In this document: piece after piece, positions 37,031 through 48,299 of the stretch
How positions within the stretch are numbered: the first letter of the stretch is position 1
How the letters are laid out: each line of letters starts with the position of its first letter
Source of the DNA: Strongylocentrotus purpuratus
Lineage: Eukaryota; Echinodermata; Echinoidea; Camarodonta; Strongylocentrotidae
DNA length: 64,000 nucleotides
NCBI RefSeq assembly: GCF_000002235.5
Contig: NW_022145604.1
Span: 31,155,857-31,219,856, forward strand
Direction: 5' to 3'
Notes under the pieces: model-generated
Seen by the model: only the letters and a program-made list of their open reading frames with translations
What the model was told of the DNA's origin: nothing
Databases searched by the model: none
Program-made: the position numbers and the translations under genes

Positions 37031-37074
37031 CTAATGACCGGTCATTAGAATTGGATAATGACCGATCATTATCC
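37031..37074. repeat. Two adjacent palindromes
   Basis: CTAATGACCGGTCATTAG (37031-37048) is a perfect 18 bp palindrome. It is followed after 4 bp by a 22 bp near-perfect palindrome sharing AATGACC (37053-37074). Confidence 0.85.
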
Positions 37075-38265
37075 AAATTACGCGTTAGACAAAATACATG
37101 CCTGGTCACGTGTACGCTGTCAACCAATCATTTTATTAGGATCCACATTATCATCTTATAAATTTAAAATATTATCTGAATATCTTTGTAACTTAAAAAG
37201 TAAAGAAAATTCAAGGAAGATTGAAAACGTAGAGTTTGAGTTATTTTTCGGTAATTTGAGAAGGATGGTTATCTACCTGGCATTTTATTTGGAAAAGTCA
37301 CAGTTCAATTTTCGTATCAATTTCAAATACGAATGTAAAAGAATGATCGATTATATAAGGATACTATATAATATTTTTGCTTTAAAAACAGATTATTTCT
37401 AGATGAATTTAGAGGGAATATTATCCACGTATTCCCCTTTACATATCATTGTGCAGACTTCATAAGAGTTGACGTCGAAAACACAAAACAAAAATTCTTT
37501 TTCACAAAAATATGAGCCTTTAGCTTATTATTCTTTTTCACTGTCTCTACGTAAAATATCAAAAGCAATATCTAATAACTTTACACTATAGCTTAAAAGC
37601 AGCAAAGAGGACTTTGCAACAAACTTTATCTCAGGGTTGATCAAAGTATATTTCCATTTGTTGTAATCATGGAATTTAAATATATTTCTTTTGTTTTTGC
37701 TAATTCATAACATTTATTTGATATTATTATTATTTTTTTGAAAGGTCGGCTTAACTATTACCCCCAATGGGCATTAAGCATTGGTCAAATAAAGCTCACA
37801 TACCATTGCATCTACGATCTGCATGTGTTTAACTCTTTATGCGCCACTTAAAAAAAACCCCTGTGCCACTTTTTTTTAGGGTCACACATTTTGAGGGAAT
37901 CTTTATTGACTCTGCTGAATCAAGAGGCTATAACTCTTCACTGGATGATCATGATGAAAAATACTGTGCAGCAAAGTTGTAGACCGGAAAACGTGCTTTT
38001 CGATGAACCGTCATTTGTTATATTTTGAATTATCATTTTTATAATAATCATAATTATATAATGTTTAATTTTTCTTATTTACGGCAGTTTTTTATCCCTC
38101 TAGAATTTCTTATTTAGCAATGATAAGACATCTTCAAATCGAATCTATTAGAAAGGTGGACTTCTTACCTTTCTTTACATACCTTGCTCAAGTATTCTAA
38201 CAATTCAGAAGGTTAGTATTTAGGTTGTTGAAGAAAAGAAGTTCAATAGGGAGAGACTTGAAAGT

Positions 38266-38356
38266 ACCCCGCTCAGCCACCCTTGACAATGGGCTAATCT
38301 GCCCATTGAAATCCCTATTACCCCAGGTTATTGTCAATGTCCGGTTTAGCGGGGCA
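38266..38356. mobile_element. 91 bp GC-rich foldback inside the piggyBac-like element
   Basis: CCCCGCTCAGCC...TTGACAAT pairs with the inverse of ATTGTCAA...GGTTTAGCGGGG. The loop itself contains CAATGGGC-TAATCT-GCCCATTG. It stands out from AT-rich surroundings and could be a nested small foldback transposon or a structured RNA. Confidence 0.6.
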
Positions 38357-38799
38357 TGAAAAGGGACGTCGTGGGGATGTTTTTCTTTGTTGTGCCATGA
38401 TAAGTCAATAAGAAATAAGAGAATGTTATTGATTTTGCCCACTGGTATGAGCATGTAAAAATGGTATAGGCATAATATATTATATGTGATATACATGACA
38501 TAATCAGCATCTTATTGAAATGTCTCATTATGAATGTTCACCGCATCTGTTCTCTCACCTTCTTTACCCCTCAATAAAATTGATTTCAAGTACATTTATC
38601 ACAGCCATAGATATACAAAGAAAGAATGAATCAATCTTAAAATATAAACTATATTGCATTGTTTTCCATTTACTTTATTGTGAGAGAGCTTATTATCAGA
38701 AATGATTGACGAGTGGAGTATGCAATGAATAAAATATGGAGAACGGACGTGAGAGACATTATGAGAGAGAAATAGTGATATGAAATGAAAGGACTTTAC

Positions 38800-39897
38800 T
38801 GTGAATAAAGATTATAAGAGAAAGAGATAAAGATGACGGCAAGACAGGATACATATTGATACGAAAATAACAATAATAATGAGATAGAGATGACGGAAAG
38901 AAAGAGAGTAAACACTGATAGCATAAGAATGAATAAAGATAATAAGAGAAAGATATAGAGATGACGGCAAGACATAGGGTACATATAGATAGGAAAATGA
39001 TAATAATAATAAGATAGAGATGACGGAAAGAAAGAGAGTAAACACTGATAGCATAAGAATGAATAAAGATAATAAGAGAAAGATATAGAGATGACGGCAA
39101 GACATAGGGTACATATAGATAGGAAAATGATAATAATAAAAAGATAGAGATGACGGAAAGAAAGAGAGTAAACACTGATAGCACAAGAATGAATAAAGAT
39201 AATAAGAGAAATATATAGAGATGACGGCAAGACATAGGATACATATTGATAGGAAAATAATAATAATAATAAGATAGAGATGACGGCAAGAAAGAGAGTA
39301 AACACTGATAGCATAAGAATGAATAAAGATAATAAGAGAAAGATATACAGATGACGGCAAGACATAGGGTACATATAGATAGGAAAATGATAATAATAAT
39401 AAGATAGAGATGACGGCAAGAAAGAGAGTAAACACTGATAGCATAAGAATGAATAAAGATAATAAGAGAAAGATATAGAGATGACGGCAAGACATAGGGT
39501 ACATAATTATAGATAGGAAAATGATAATAATAATAAGATAGAGATGACGGAAAGAAAGAGAGTAAACACTGATAGCATAAGAATGAATAAAGATAATAAG
39601 AGAAAGATATAGAGATGACGGCAAGACATAGGGTACATATAGATAGGAAAATGATAATAATAATGAGATAGAGATGACGGCAAGAAAGAGAGTATTACAC
39701 TCATAGCATAATAATGAATAAAGATAATAAGAAAAAGATATACAGATGACGGCAAGACATAGGGTACATATAGATAGGAAAATGATAATAATAATAAGAT
39801 AGAGATGACGGAAAGAAAGAGAGTAAACACTGATAGCATAAGAATGAATAAAGATAATAAAAGAAAGATATAAAGATGACGGCAAGACAGGATACAT
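38800..39897 (-). repeat. 130 bp tandem array (two 65 bp halves per unit)
   Basis: About eight units containing GATGACGGCAAGACATAGGG and GATGACGGAAAGAAAGAGAG halves, with exact 130 bp spacing over most units. Because 130 is not a multiple of 3 and stops are rare, all minus frames stay open, giving a spurious frame of up to 387 codons. Confidence 0.95.
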
Positions 39898-40284
39898 CTT
39901 TCTTTCATTAGTTTTATTCATTCTTATTCTATCACTGTCTACTCTCTTTCTTGCTGTCATCTCTAGCTCTTTCATTAATTTTTATTCATTCTTATTCTAT
40001 CAGTCTACTCTCTTTCTTGCTGTCATCTCTATCTCTTTCTTTCATTATTTTTATTCATTCTTATTCTATCACTGTCTACTCTCTTTCTTGCTGTCATCTC
40101 TATCTCTTTCTTTCATTAGTTTTATTCATTCTTATTCTATCACTGTCTACTCTCTTTCTTGCTGTCATTTCTAGCTCTTTCATTAATTTTTATTCATTCT
40201 TATTCTATCAGTCTACTCTCTTTCTTGCTGTCATCTCTAGCTCTTTCATTAATTTTTATTCATTCTTATTCTATCAGTCTACTC
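39898..40284 (+). repeat. Same satellite in opposite orientation
   Basis: About six units of TTTATTCATTCTTATTCTAT followed by CTACTCTCTTTCTTGCTGTC, the reverse complement of the array to its left with its own variants. The switch is at about 39898. Confidence 0.9.
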
Positions 40285-40425
40285 TCAGGGAACACTTTTA
40301 TCACTAGAGTCTTCGTCACTGCTCGATTCGTCGGAATCAGAGTCCATGCTCCATGCTTCCATAGTAACAAGATCTCGAGCCTCCTCTACACTAAACACAC
40401 GTTGACGTTTTCCAGCAGGTGCCAT
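40285..40425 (-). pseudogene. piggyBac-like transposase N-terminal fragment
   Basis: 46 codons from ATG: MAPAGKRQRVFSVEEARDLV, then a Ser/Asp/Glu-rich stretch (SDSDESSSDEDSSD), then a stop. A basic start, SVEEA and an acidic serine run is the usual N-terminus of piggyBac transposases. The frame ends exactly where the satellite begins, so the catalytic DDD domain is absent. The family call rests on this short segment plus the TTAA edges. Confidence 0.6.
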
Positions 40426-40842
40426 CGTAACATCAGTAAAAAAAATCCAAAGAAAACCGCTAAATACACGGTAATTTCGAATGTAACACTATGAAGAAAA
40501 ACAGTTTACCGGAAAGTGTGCGATGTATACAATGTAAACAATAGTAAACGCAACGCGTGGCTACACACTGCGAGCGGTATTATGAATGTCTAATTGACTC
40601 GTATACATCTGTGCAAAAATGCGAAGTTGGCACGCCTACGTCCGTGCAAATCGGCGAACAAAGCAAACAAAGAGTTAAAAGTAGAGTGCAAGAATTTCAA
40701 TCAATCACTCTTGCGAAAAAGAGCGGTTAGAACTTCGCGGTTTTAACATTCTCAGTACAGTAATGTCAGGAGACACAATGATTAAAATGTGATTCATGAA
40801 GGTCCCCGTTTAGAATGTGATAACCCATTTTACTTATAATAC

Positions 40843-40846
<4 letters not shown>

Positions 40847-40877
<31 letters not shown>
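40847..40877 (+). repeat. CT microsatellite
   Basis: A short pure CT run. Confidence 0.9.
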
Positions 40878-40880
<3 letters not shown>

Positions 40881-40940
40881 GCTAACGTCGGTATATCGCG
40901 GGAGAATGTGAGCTTGAGGGGTGTGGGCGGGGGGGGGGGG

Positions 40941-41970
40941 CGGATCTAAGTTTTGGCGTTAACTTATAATGACCTACCGTGCAGTTTGTGTGGGAAGGAG
41001 CCATCTGAGTCAGAAGGAAATAATTCAGTAGTGTATCCAACATTTTCACCGCAAATTTTCCAGCCTTTTAAATAATTAATCAGCCTGCATTTCCTTTCTT
41101 ATTCACTCTCTACATTCCCAAACCGATTTCTTTTTTCCGTATGCGAACTGTTTTTCAATATGCAAAGGGAGAAATTAAGGAGAACTAAAAGTGTAGAAAG
41201 CATTCTGAAAATATGATCACGCATGTCATAGTAACAAGGACAGCAAATTGCTTAAACTGACACCATAGTTTTCAATTGTTGTAAGACCTCAGTTGCACAG
41301 TATGGATTCTTCCAACTATCCAAGGCGTCGATTTGAGTCATCTTAACGCCAAATTGTTATGAGTACGTGCCGAAAAAGATGTAGTTTTGTCTTGTGGTTA
41401 ATTGAAAACATGATTTTGTGTTTTTGTGAAAGGAACGCATTGTAGTTTCCTGGATTTGAGTTGTAGTCATTGTTATCCCTTGATGCTCTTGATAAATAGA
41501 GGGGGTGTACGGAATGGATTTGGGGAAGATCCTTCTTGAAATCCATTGAAAACATAACCTTTTAAAGATTTGTTTCTTTTTTTGATGCCTTAGCAACGTT
41601 ATACAATTAGAAACAAAATGCTGATATACATAGTGACCACTTTTCCCCTGGGCGTTTTAAAGATGGTATTTCACGGTGAATCTATATTTCCAAATCATTC
41701 CAGGAATAGGCTGTTGCTATTGATCTGCTTTAACTTAAGGCCAAGGCTTTTCATATTTTAATCTCCTTTTTCATTACAAATATGTACAGCATTCACATTC
41801 AAGGGAAACTCCTCCTATAAACATCTAATTTTCCCTTTTAAAGAAATATTGTACTCATATTAAGCAGACATCTATTTCTAGCATGATATTTCTTGGATAC
41901 TATGTAATCATTTGATTGTAGCCACCAAATAGTTATTCATGTATGCATGTACCACTTACTTTGTTTGACA
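40941..41970. other. No gene recognised
   Basis: AT-rich unique sequence; short frames at 41343-41596 on the minus strand have no recognisable motif. Confidence 0.4.
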
Positions 41971-41972
41971 CA

Positions 41973-42006
<34 letters not shown>
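41970..42006 (+). repeat. CT then AT microsatellite
   Basis: Directly precedes SINE copy C. Confidence 0.9.
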
Positions 42007-42007
<1 letters not shown>

Positions 42008-42018
42008 ATGCAGGAGGT

Positions 42019-42185
42019 GAGATGGCTCAGTGGTAGAGCAGTGGTCTCGTAACAGGTCCCGGCTTCGAAACCAAGGCGACGCACTAGTGCCCTTTGGTAA
42101 GGCATTACCAAGCCTCTCGGAGCCGTCGGTCACCTGGTTGCTTACTGTCAAGCATACATACGCCGCGTAAGCAGTCAGGTGTAAC
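42019..42185 (+). mobile_element. tRNA-derived SINE, copy C
   Basis: GATGGCTCAGTGGTAGAGCA head, CTCGTAA loop, GGCTTCGAAACC box B, GTGCCCTTTGGTAAGGCATT body, GCAGTCAGGTGTAAC tail and an AAATAAATAAAT 3' run. It lacks ~20 bp in the body relative to A and B and is diverged, so it is a separate subfamily or older. Confidence 0.88.
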
Positions 42186-42239
42186 AAAAAAATAAATAAA
42201 TAAATATGAGCTCATTGTGTAAACTATTTCAATGATTAT

Positions 42240-43760
42240 CTTATTTTTCCTTATCGCTTTGTGTTTATATATATATATTTTTAATCCAACCTTTTAATTG
42301 CAATAAACAACTAAATAATAATAATGATAATTATACTGTTGATAACAACATTAGATGGGACGAAGGAATAATGGGGGTACTGTTACCCCTCTTTACACTC
42401 CAACCCTTCATTGCTGGTAGGCTGCACCTTATAAAACATACCTTACCGTGACCGGGCAAGGATGGAAAAGAAGACCGAAAAAAAATCTTTCAATACATTG
42501 AACAAATAGCGATGACGTGTGAAGGAAAAAGGAAAGAGATAGGATAAAGTAGGGAGGATGGAGATTAAAGGGGATTTTTTTTTACCACGGCACGTTGTGA
42601 TATAAAACTGGTGGGATATGCACCTGTAGTGTCTAATCTAGCGGCTCGTGTTCACTGCTCTGTTGGATTGATACTGGTATCCCTTCAACCTTTGATGTCA
42701 TTTCAGTAAAACCTAATAAAGACAGCGTTGAAGTCATGTTATCACGTCATCGCACAATACGATCAAAGAACGGCTCTACATGCGCGCACGTAGACCCCCT
42801 CCCCCACACGTACACACACGCTCAAAGAGACCCATCCCGCCATCACTCCCTCTCCCACACACACGCGTATTCACGAACACATCACAAACGTAAAGAGTAA
42901 CAACACAGAGTAAAGAAGGGATAATGATGCGTAATTCACCAAATCAAGGATTAATTGGGACTGATAATTCTGCATTCATTGTTGGAGATATAATCGTCTC
43001 TATGGAAAACTGAGTATCCGAGCTCGTCTTCTACAAGATGACCTAATTAGATTTGAGAAAGCCTGGACCAGAAACATAACACTTCACATGTATTGTAAGA
43101 TATCCGTCCTTCACAATACACTTTGATATATAATATAATAAACTCACTAGGGAGGAAATGGTCTTCTTTTGTAAACGTAGAATCGGAAAGCCTATGATAA
43201 TTTCAGGGGAAACCAATAATTTGGATGACATGGCTTAATTTTCTGGATGATACAATACAATGTTGCTATATTTACCTTTTGTCAAAACATGAATATGAAA
43301 ATTCAATGCCCATTAATACAGCTTTAGCAGGTTCCACTTTACTCTCTTCTTATACGTTCTAGCATATTAAATGAATAATAGAGATGCCATAGTATTGGAG
43401 TTTCATAGAAGTTCCCGAATATTTTGCAGCCAAAAGTTCATTGCACAAGACAATCGAGAGCAGATATTAAAACAAGCAAAAACAAATTTAAAGAAAAGAA
43501 AAGGGAGTTAAAATATTGTATCCTCTCAATCGTTTTCACTTTAGATGGGCATAACTTTGCAGGTCATAGTGATCCAAATATTATTGTTTGATAGGAATTG
43601 TGTACTATCATGTATACGTATAGCATGCCAATATTGTGATAATAAAATAATAATATATGAGATCTGTTAAGCGCCAAATCCACTTGAACATGAGTAAGAT
43701 AGAGGATAGAATATACGAAAAATGAAAGTGAATAATACATTATTATGCCGAATCAGAAAG
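42240..43760. other. Intergenic, no gene recognised
   Basis: Includes CACACACG-rich sequence at 42780-42870. No supported coding region. Confidence 0.4.
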
Positions 43761-43765
43761 ATACA

Positions 43766-44190
43766 TTAAAATATTATTTGCAAAACTTCACCTGATCTGC
43801 TTTTACGAATCTCTCGAGGGAGATCATTCCACAGTGAAGGCCCTTCATGAATAAAGGTTCTTTTCCTGCACTTAGTGCTGAGTTTAGTGCGTATACAAGG
43901 AATCCGGAGTATTGAGAGCGTAGAAATCTAGACGGGAATCTAATGATTTATAAAAGTAATGTTGTACTGTAGACCAGTACCTTGGACACAATGAAATAAA
44001 AGAAAAATAATTAGCAAATAATGAATTCACTAATGGCAGTCAATTGAGTGTGTTGAGAACGGATGTGATGTTACTGTGTTTTTTTGTTAGAGAAGGTCAC
44101 TATACGAGCAGCATCATTCTGATATTTTTTGTCATAACTAATTTGTAGATTTTTATGAATACGGAGTCCAATGCGTTAAAACATATAAAT
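43766..44190 (-). mobile_element. LINE ORF2 3' remnant
   Basis: A minus-strand frame from 43906 to the stop at 43768-43766 reads RIPCIRTKLSTKCRKRTF, then IHEGPSLWNDLPREIRKS. This is the typical C-terminal end of a CR1/jockey-like reverse transcriptase ORF. Upstream, in other frames, YQNDAARIVT (about 44140-44110) is a further conserved LINE motif. Several frameshifts and stops lie between, so it is an old copy. Confidence 0.8.
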
Positions 44191-44241
44191 CTTTTAACGA
44201 GAAATGAACTTACACTTAGAGAAGAGAGATAAGGAGTGGAT

Positions 44242-44271
44242 GAGAGAGAGAGAGAGAGAAAGGGTGAGAGG

Positions 44272-44323
<52 letters not shown>

Positions 44324-44332
44324 GAGAGGGGG
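44242..44332 (+). repeat. GA microsatellite
   Basis: Interrupted GA repeat, purine-only. Confidence 0.9.
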
Positions 44333-44813
44333 AGCTGTACTGTATTACAAATGTGGTAAATTAGGTGTTCCTGACGCTAGCATATTATGCTATAACTGCA
44401 ATCCTCTCTTTTTTCATACATCACTGAACCATTAAAAAAAAAGAAACATTTTTTAATTGAACTGAACTGAGATAAAAATAAAAATACTGTCATGGTTGGG
44501 AAGGGGGAGGGTTGCTTAGCAAATGACTCCACAGTCTTCCAGCCTTTCACATTTCCTACGATTGATCGACTGATTCCCTTCTGATGACATCATCGTCTTC
44601 ATTCATGAAGAAGTCCTTCATTGCATTGATCCACTGACGTATCCAAGCTCACCCATCAACCATCGTCCTCGAGTTCAACCTTGATGAATGACTGTTATCG
44701 AGATGGACGATGATGACGTATGAAATCAAGGCTAGGTAATGTACGCTAATAATGTCAATAAGCCTGTCATGATTGTAGGACTTGGTGATAGGGTATGATC
44801 GAAATACAGTTTA

Positions 44814-44861
44814 AGGGAGGGAGGGAGGGGAGGGAGAGAGAGGGGGAGGGAGAAAGAGAGG

Positions 44862-44892
<31 letters not shown>

Positions 44893-45000
44893 CACGGATA
44901 CAGGGAGAGAACGAAGAAGTATAATGAAATGAGAAAGTTAGAAAGAGCCAGAAAGGCAAAGAAATAAAGATATGTGGTAGTGAGAGAGAGAGAGAGAGAG
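44814..45000 (+). repeat. GGGA/GA purine tract
   Basis: GGGA repeats followed by GA runs, with a second GA run at 44982-45000. Confidence 0.85.
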
Positions 45001-45224
45001 ATGGACCACAACCACCATCATCATCATTGTCATCACACCGTCTCTTTTTGCGACCGTTATTATCATCACTGTCATGGTAATATTGTTGCTTTCTCATCTT
45101 CATTATCATGATTTTAGGGATTTTGCGAAAGGTATAAACAAAACATGTCCATGCCATATTTGTAAAACTATATAAACTTTATTCAATAACGAATTCATTC
45201 TGGAAATTATCATGAATCGACCAA

Positions 45225-45372
45225 GGGGGTGTTTCACAAAACTTTTCATCAGTAACAAATGACAGTTGATGTTATAAGCTACCGAAATCCTTGCTTCTGA
45301 TTGGTTATCAGCAGATTTGTCACTGATATTTGTCATTTGTCATTTAAAAAAGGCTTTGTGAAACGGGTCTCC
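45225..45372. mobile_element. ~150 bp MITE with GTTTCACAAA inverted ends
   Basis: Left GGGGGTGTTTCACAAAAC pairs with right GACCCGTTTCACAAAGCC (read inverted); ACAAATGACA repeats lie just inside both ends. No coding capacity. Confidence 0.7.
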
Positions 45373-46635
45373 GGTTTGACGATTTAGTGCTGTACCACTA
45401 AAATGAATTAAGAATAAATATGCGTAGTAAGGAAATCAAATTGCAAATTGCTCCTTTAAATTACTGTAAGTGTGTCAGAAAGTGTACTGATCTCTCGCTC
45501 TCTTCGGCAAATTATCGGAAAAGGTAATACATTTTGTAAATCTTAGAACCAATGATTACCTTGTCGGCTAATTTGGTATGCTGCGAAAGTATGTAGGTTA
45601 GTTCTTTTTGTATGGATATGGCAGCTATATTTTGCCATTTTCTTCGACACCCCTCCCTCCCTGTATAAGATGGCTAGCTACTCCCTAAATATTGAGGCAC
45701 GAAATTGAAAAACAATTAAAAAAAATCAGAGAAACTAACTTTATTTCAATCTCCTCTCCCCATTGAAATGCCAAATTATTTTGTATTTCTTGTATTTTAT
45801 TTTTTTTTCAATTAAGGTAATTTGTACGCGCATCATGAACCGTTTCCGAATGACTTGGGGAAATCAATTGAATTATCAATTTGCATTATTATTAATACTT
45901 GTTAACTTTTCCCATATATGGGAACTGTGAAGGAGTGATGATAAGTGAATTCCAATTACAGATTGAGGGAGAACTTATTTGAAATAGCATTCACGAGTTA
46001 TGAAATAATGGAATAGGGAATACTGATGTTCTGTAAACATGACTGAAATTAATTAATTTGGTTCCTTTTCTATACATTTACCAAATATGCAGACATTATG
46101 TACAGATGTAAGACATAGGAAGGCCATTTTCAATCAAATTTTATCAGGTGCTAATAATTAACCTTTCCCTATCGCTTCCAGAAAGATTCTTTGACAATGC
46201 AACCGCATGACCAGAAGTTAGCTTTATCTTTTAAAAAAAAGCCTAATATGCTGATTACTGTAAATAACAAGCACTCATGTCATGTAATTCAGCATGACAG
46301 TTCTGGGCAAAAATTTCGACTATACAGATTCAACAGCCTTTCAATATTCATAATGATTAATAACACGTATTAGAATGTTTTTGTTATTATCTATTTCCAT
46401 CATTTCAAGACAACAAATGATTTTCTCTTACATATTAAGATGTTGCGCTCTTGTAAGCTTTACAACAAGCTTCTGTAATTTGCATTTAATTGTAAAATAT
46501 TCGGGTTGATATTTGTTGACAATGACAAAGAATCAGGGCATTCTACATACCCAGATGAAGTTTTTAAAGTAGCCGTTTTGAGTTTCGGGAATAAAAAACT
46601 CGGTACTGTGTCGATGTGGCAATTGTAAATTCCTT
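45373..46635. other. No gene recognised
   Basis: AT-rich sequence with chance frames only. Confidence 0.4.
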
Positions 46636-46639
46636 TGGA

Positions 46640-46985
46640 AAGAAATAGATTACCGAAGCTGTGACGTCATAATTAACTTTTGTGGAATTTCTCATTTTTT
46701 TCTTCATTTTCCGAAAGAGCATCAAAAATAATGTCCAAATGTCGAAAACCAATTGAATATCAAAGTATTGGCTGAGATATGACCACCTGGATAAAATGAT
46801 TTCATATAGGAACTCAGTGTTATAGTGCTCTGGCTCCTAATGTTATAATCTATACTTAACCTATTTAATTGTTTTGCAGCGTTTGGACATTATTTTTGGT
46901 GGTCTTTCGGAAAATGAAGATAAAATGAGAAATTCAAAAATTAGATTACGTGATTACGTCACACTTCACCACTCTATAACACGAC
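46640..46985. repeat. Inverted repeat, ~110 bp arms
   Basis: 46645-46755 is the inverse of about 46870-46980. Shared words include TTTGGACATTATTTTTG, CTTTCGGAAAATGAAGA and AATGAGAAATTC, ending in TGACGTCA/TTACGTCAC. The spacer is about 115 bp. This is the arrangement of a foldback element or an inverted duplication. Confidence 0.8.
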
Positions 46986-47559
46986 TGGAAGTTAATATCT
47001 CGGGTGGTGATTCTCGTCCCTTAGTGTACCATGGCTGATACTTGAAGCTTCATAAGCATTTTTTGTCTCAAACTAACAATTAGTGCTATCTTGAAGGTGA
47101 ACAGGGTATATGAAAATGTGTCAAAGTGTCGTATGTCCTGTTACGTAATCATCACACAGATTGGCATCAGATTGACATTGGAAAGTCAATAGTGGATGCA
47201 TAATTGACGTTAAAACAAAGACGAGCGGGTGCCCCAATTAGCGTTAAAATTGCCCCAATTATCTTGCCCAAAACGATTATTGTCTCAAATTAGAGGCACG
47301 TGTAGATATAATTCCCCCTTCGATATTGAACACACAGTTGAATCAGAAAACCAGCGAGTTCATAATAACATCGGTATATTGAAAAGCCTTAGCTCACATG
47401 TGATGTAACATATGCTTTGAAGGAGTATACCAGATGTCTTCAGTGCCCCCCCCCCCCCCCCAACAAAAAAGGAGACAGAAACGATAAATTCAAAAACAGT
47501 ATTACAATGAGTGCGTAATCCAGAATGAACTTCAGGTCAACAATTAATAACGAAACACC

Positions 47560-47670
47560 CACACGCACACGCACACCCACACCCATCCACCTTTCCTAAC
47601 GCTCACACTCGGAAGATAAGAACACACCCACACGGATATCCGCAAACGACCCCCTCCCACACACACAGAG
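47560..47670 (+). repeat. CACACCCACACG-rich tract
   Basis: Degenerate CA-rich sequence next to the ACT array. Confidence 0.7.
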
Positions 47671-47689
47671 ACTAAATTTCCATTCCTTA

Positions 47690-47741
47690 CCCAAAACTAC
47701 TATTACTACTACCACTACCTAAACTAATACTACTACCACTT

Positions 47742-47805
<64 letters not shown>

Positions 47806-48290
47806 TTCTAATTTTACTACTACAACATCTACTACTACTGCTACTATTATTACAACAACAACAACAACTACTACTACTACTACCATATCTACTACTTCTA
47901 CTTCTTCTACTACAACAACTACTACTAGTACTTCTAGTTCTACTTCTTCTTATAATTATACTACTAATGATACTGATTAAATGAATAATAATATTAACAC
48001 TACTACTTCCACATCTTCTACTGCTTCTGCTACTTCTACTAGTATCCACTTCTTCTACTACTAGTAGTAGTACTACTACTTCTTCTACTACTTCAACTAC
48101 TTCTCCTCCAACTAATTCTGCTACCACAACCATTTCTACCACTTCTACTTCACCTGTACTACTACTACTGCTTCTATTTGTACCACACCTACTATTTACA
48201 CTGCTACTACTACTTCTATTAATATTATTATTACTACTGCTACTACTTTTACATCTTCTAATACTTCTACTACTGCTACTATTATTACGT
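47690..48290 (+). repeat. ACT/CTT trinucleotide array
   Basis: About 600 bp of ACT with TTCTACTTCT variants and a pure core at 47745-47800. Poly-Ser/Val/Thr frames are artefacts. Confidence 0.9.
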
Positions 48291-48299
48291 CCTTTGCTG

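Larger units (their letters stand above)
37833..40674 (-). mobile_element. piggyBac-like element, internally replaced by satellite
   Basis: TTAA lies at both edges (37829-37832 and 40675-40678). The left terminus is CTCTTTATGCGCCAC; the right terminus reads CTCTTTGTTTGC on the minus strand, so only the first ~8 bp match closely. A piggyBac-type transposase N-terminus lies in the right part (minus strand). The middle 1.5 kb is tandem repeats, so the rest of the transposase is missing. Non-autonomous. Confidence 0.6.

Noticed and set aside
38759-39975. Minus-strand open frames up to 387 codons
   Set aside because: They run through a 130 bp satellite in all three frames and encode Ile/Ser/Tyr-rich repeats with shifting phase. 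This is the result of a stop-poor repeat, not a gene.
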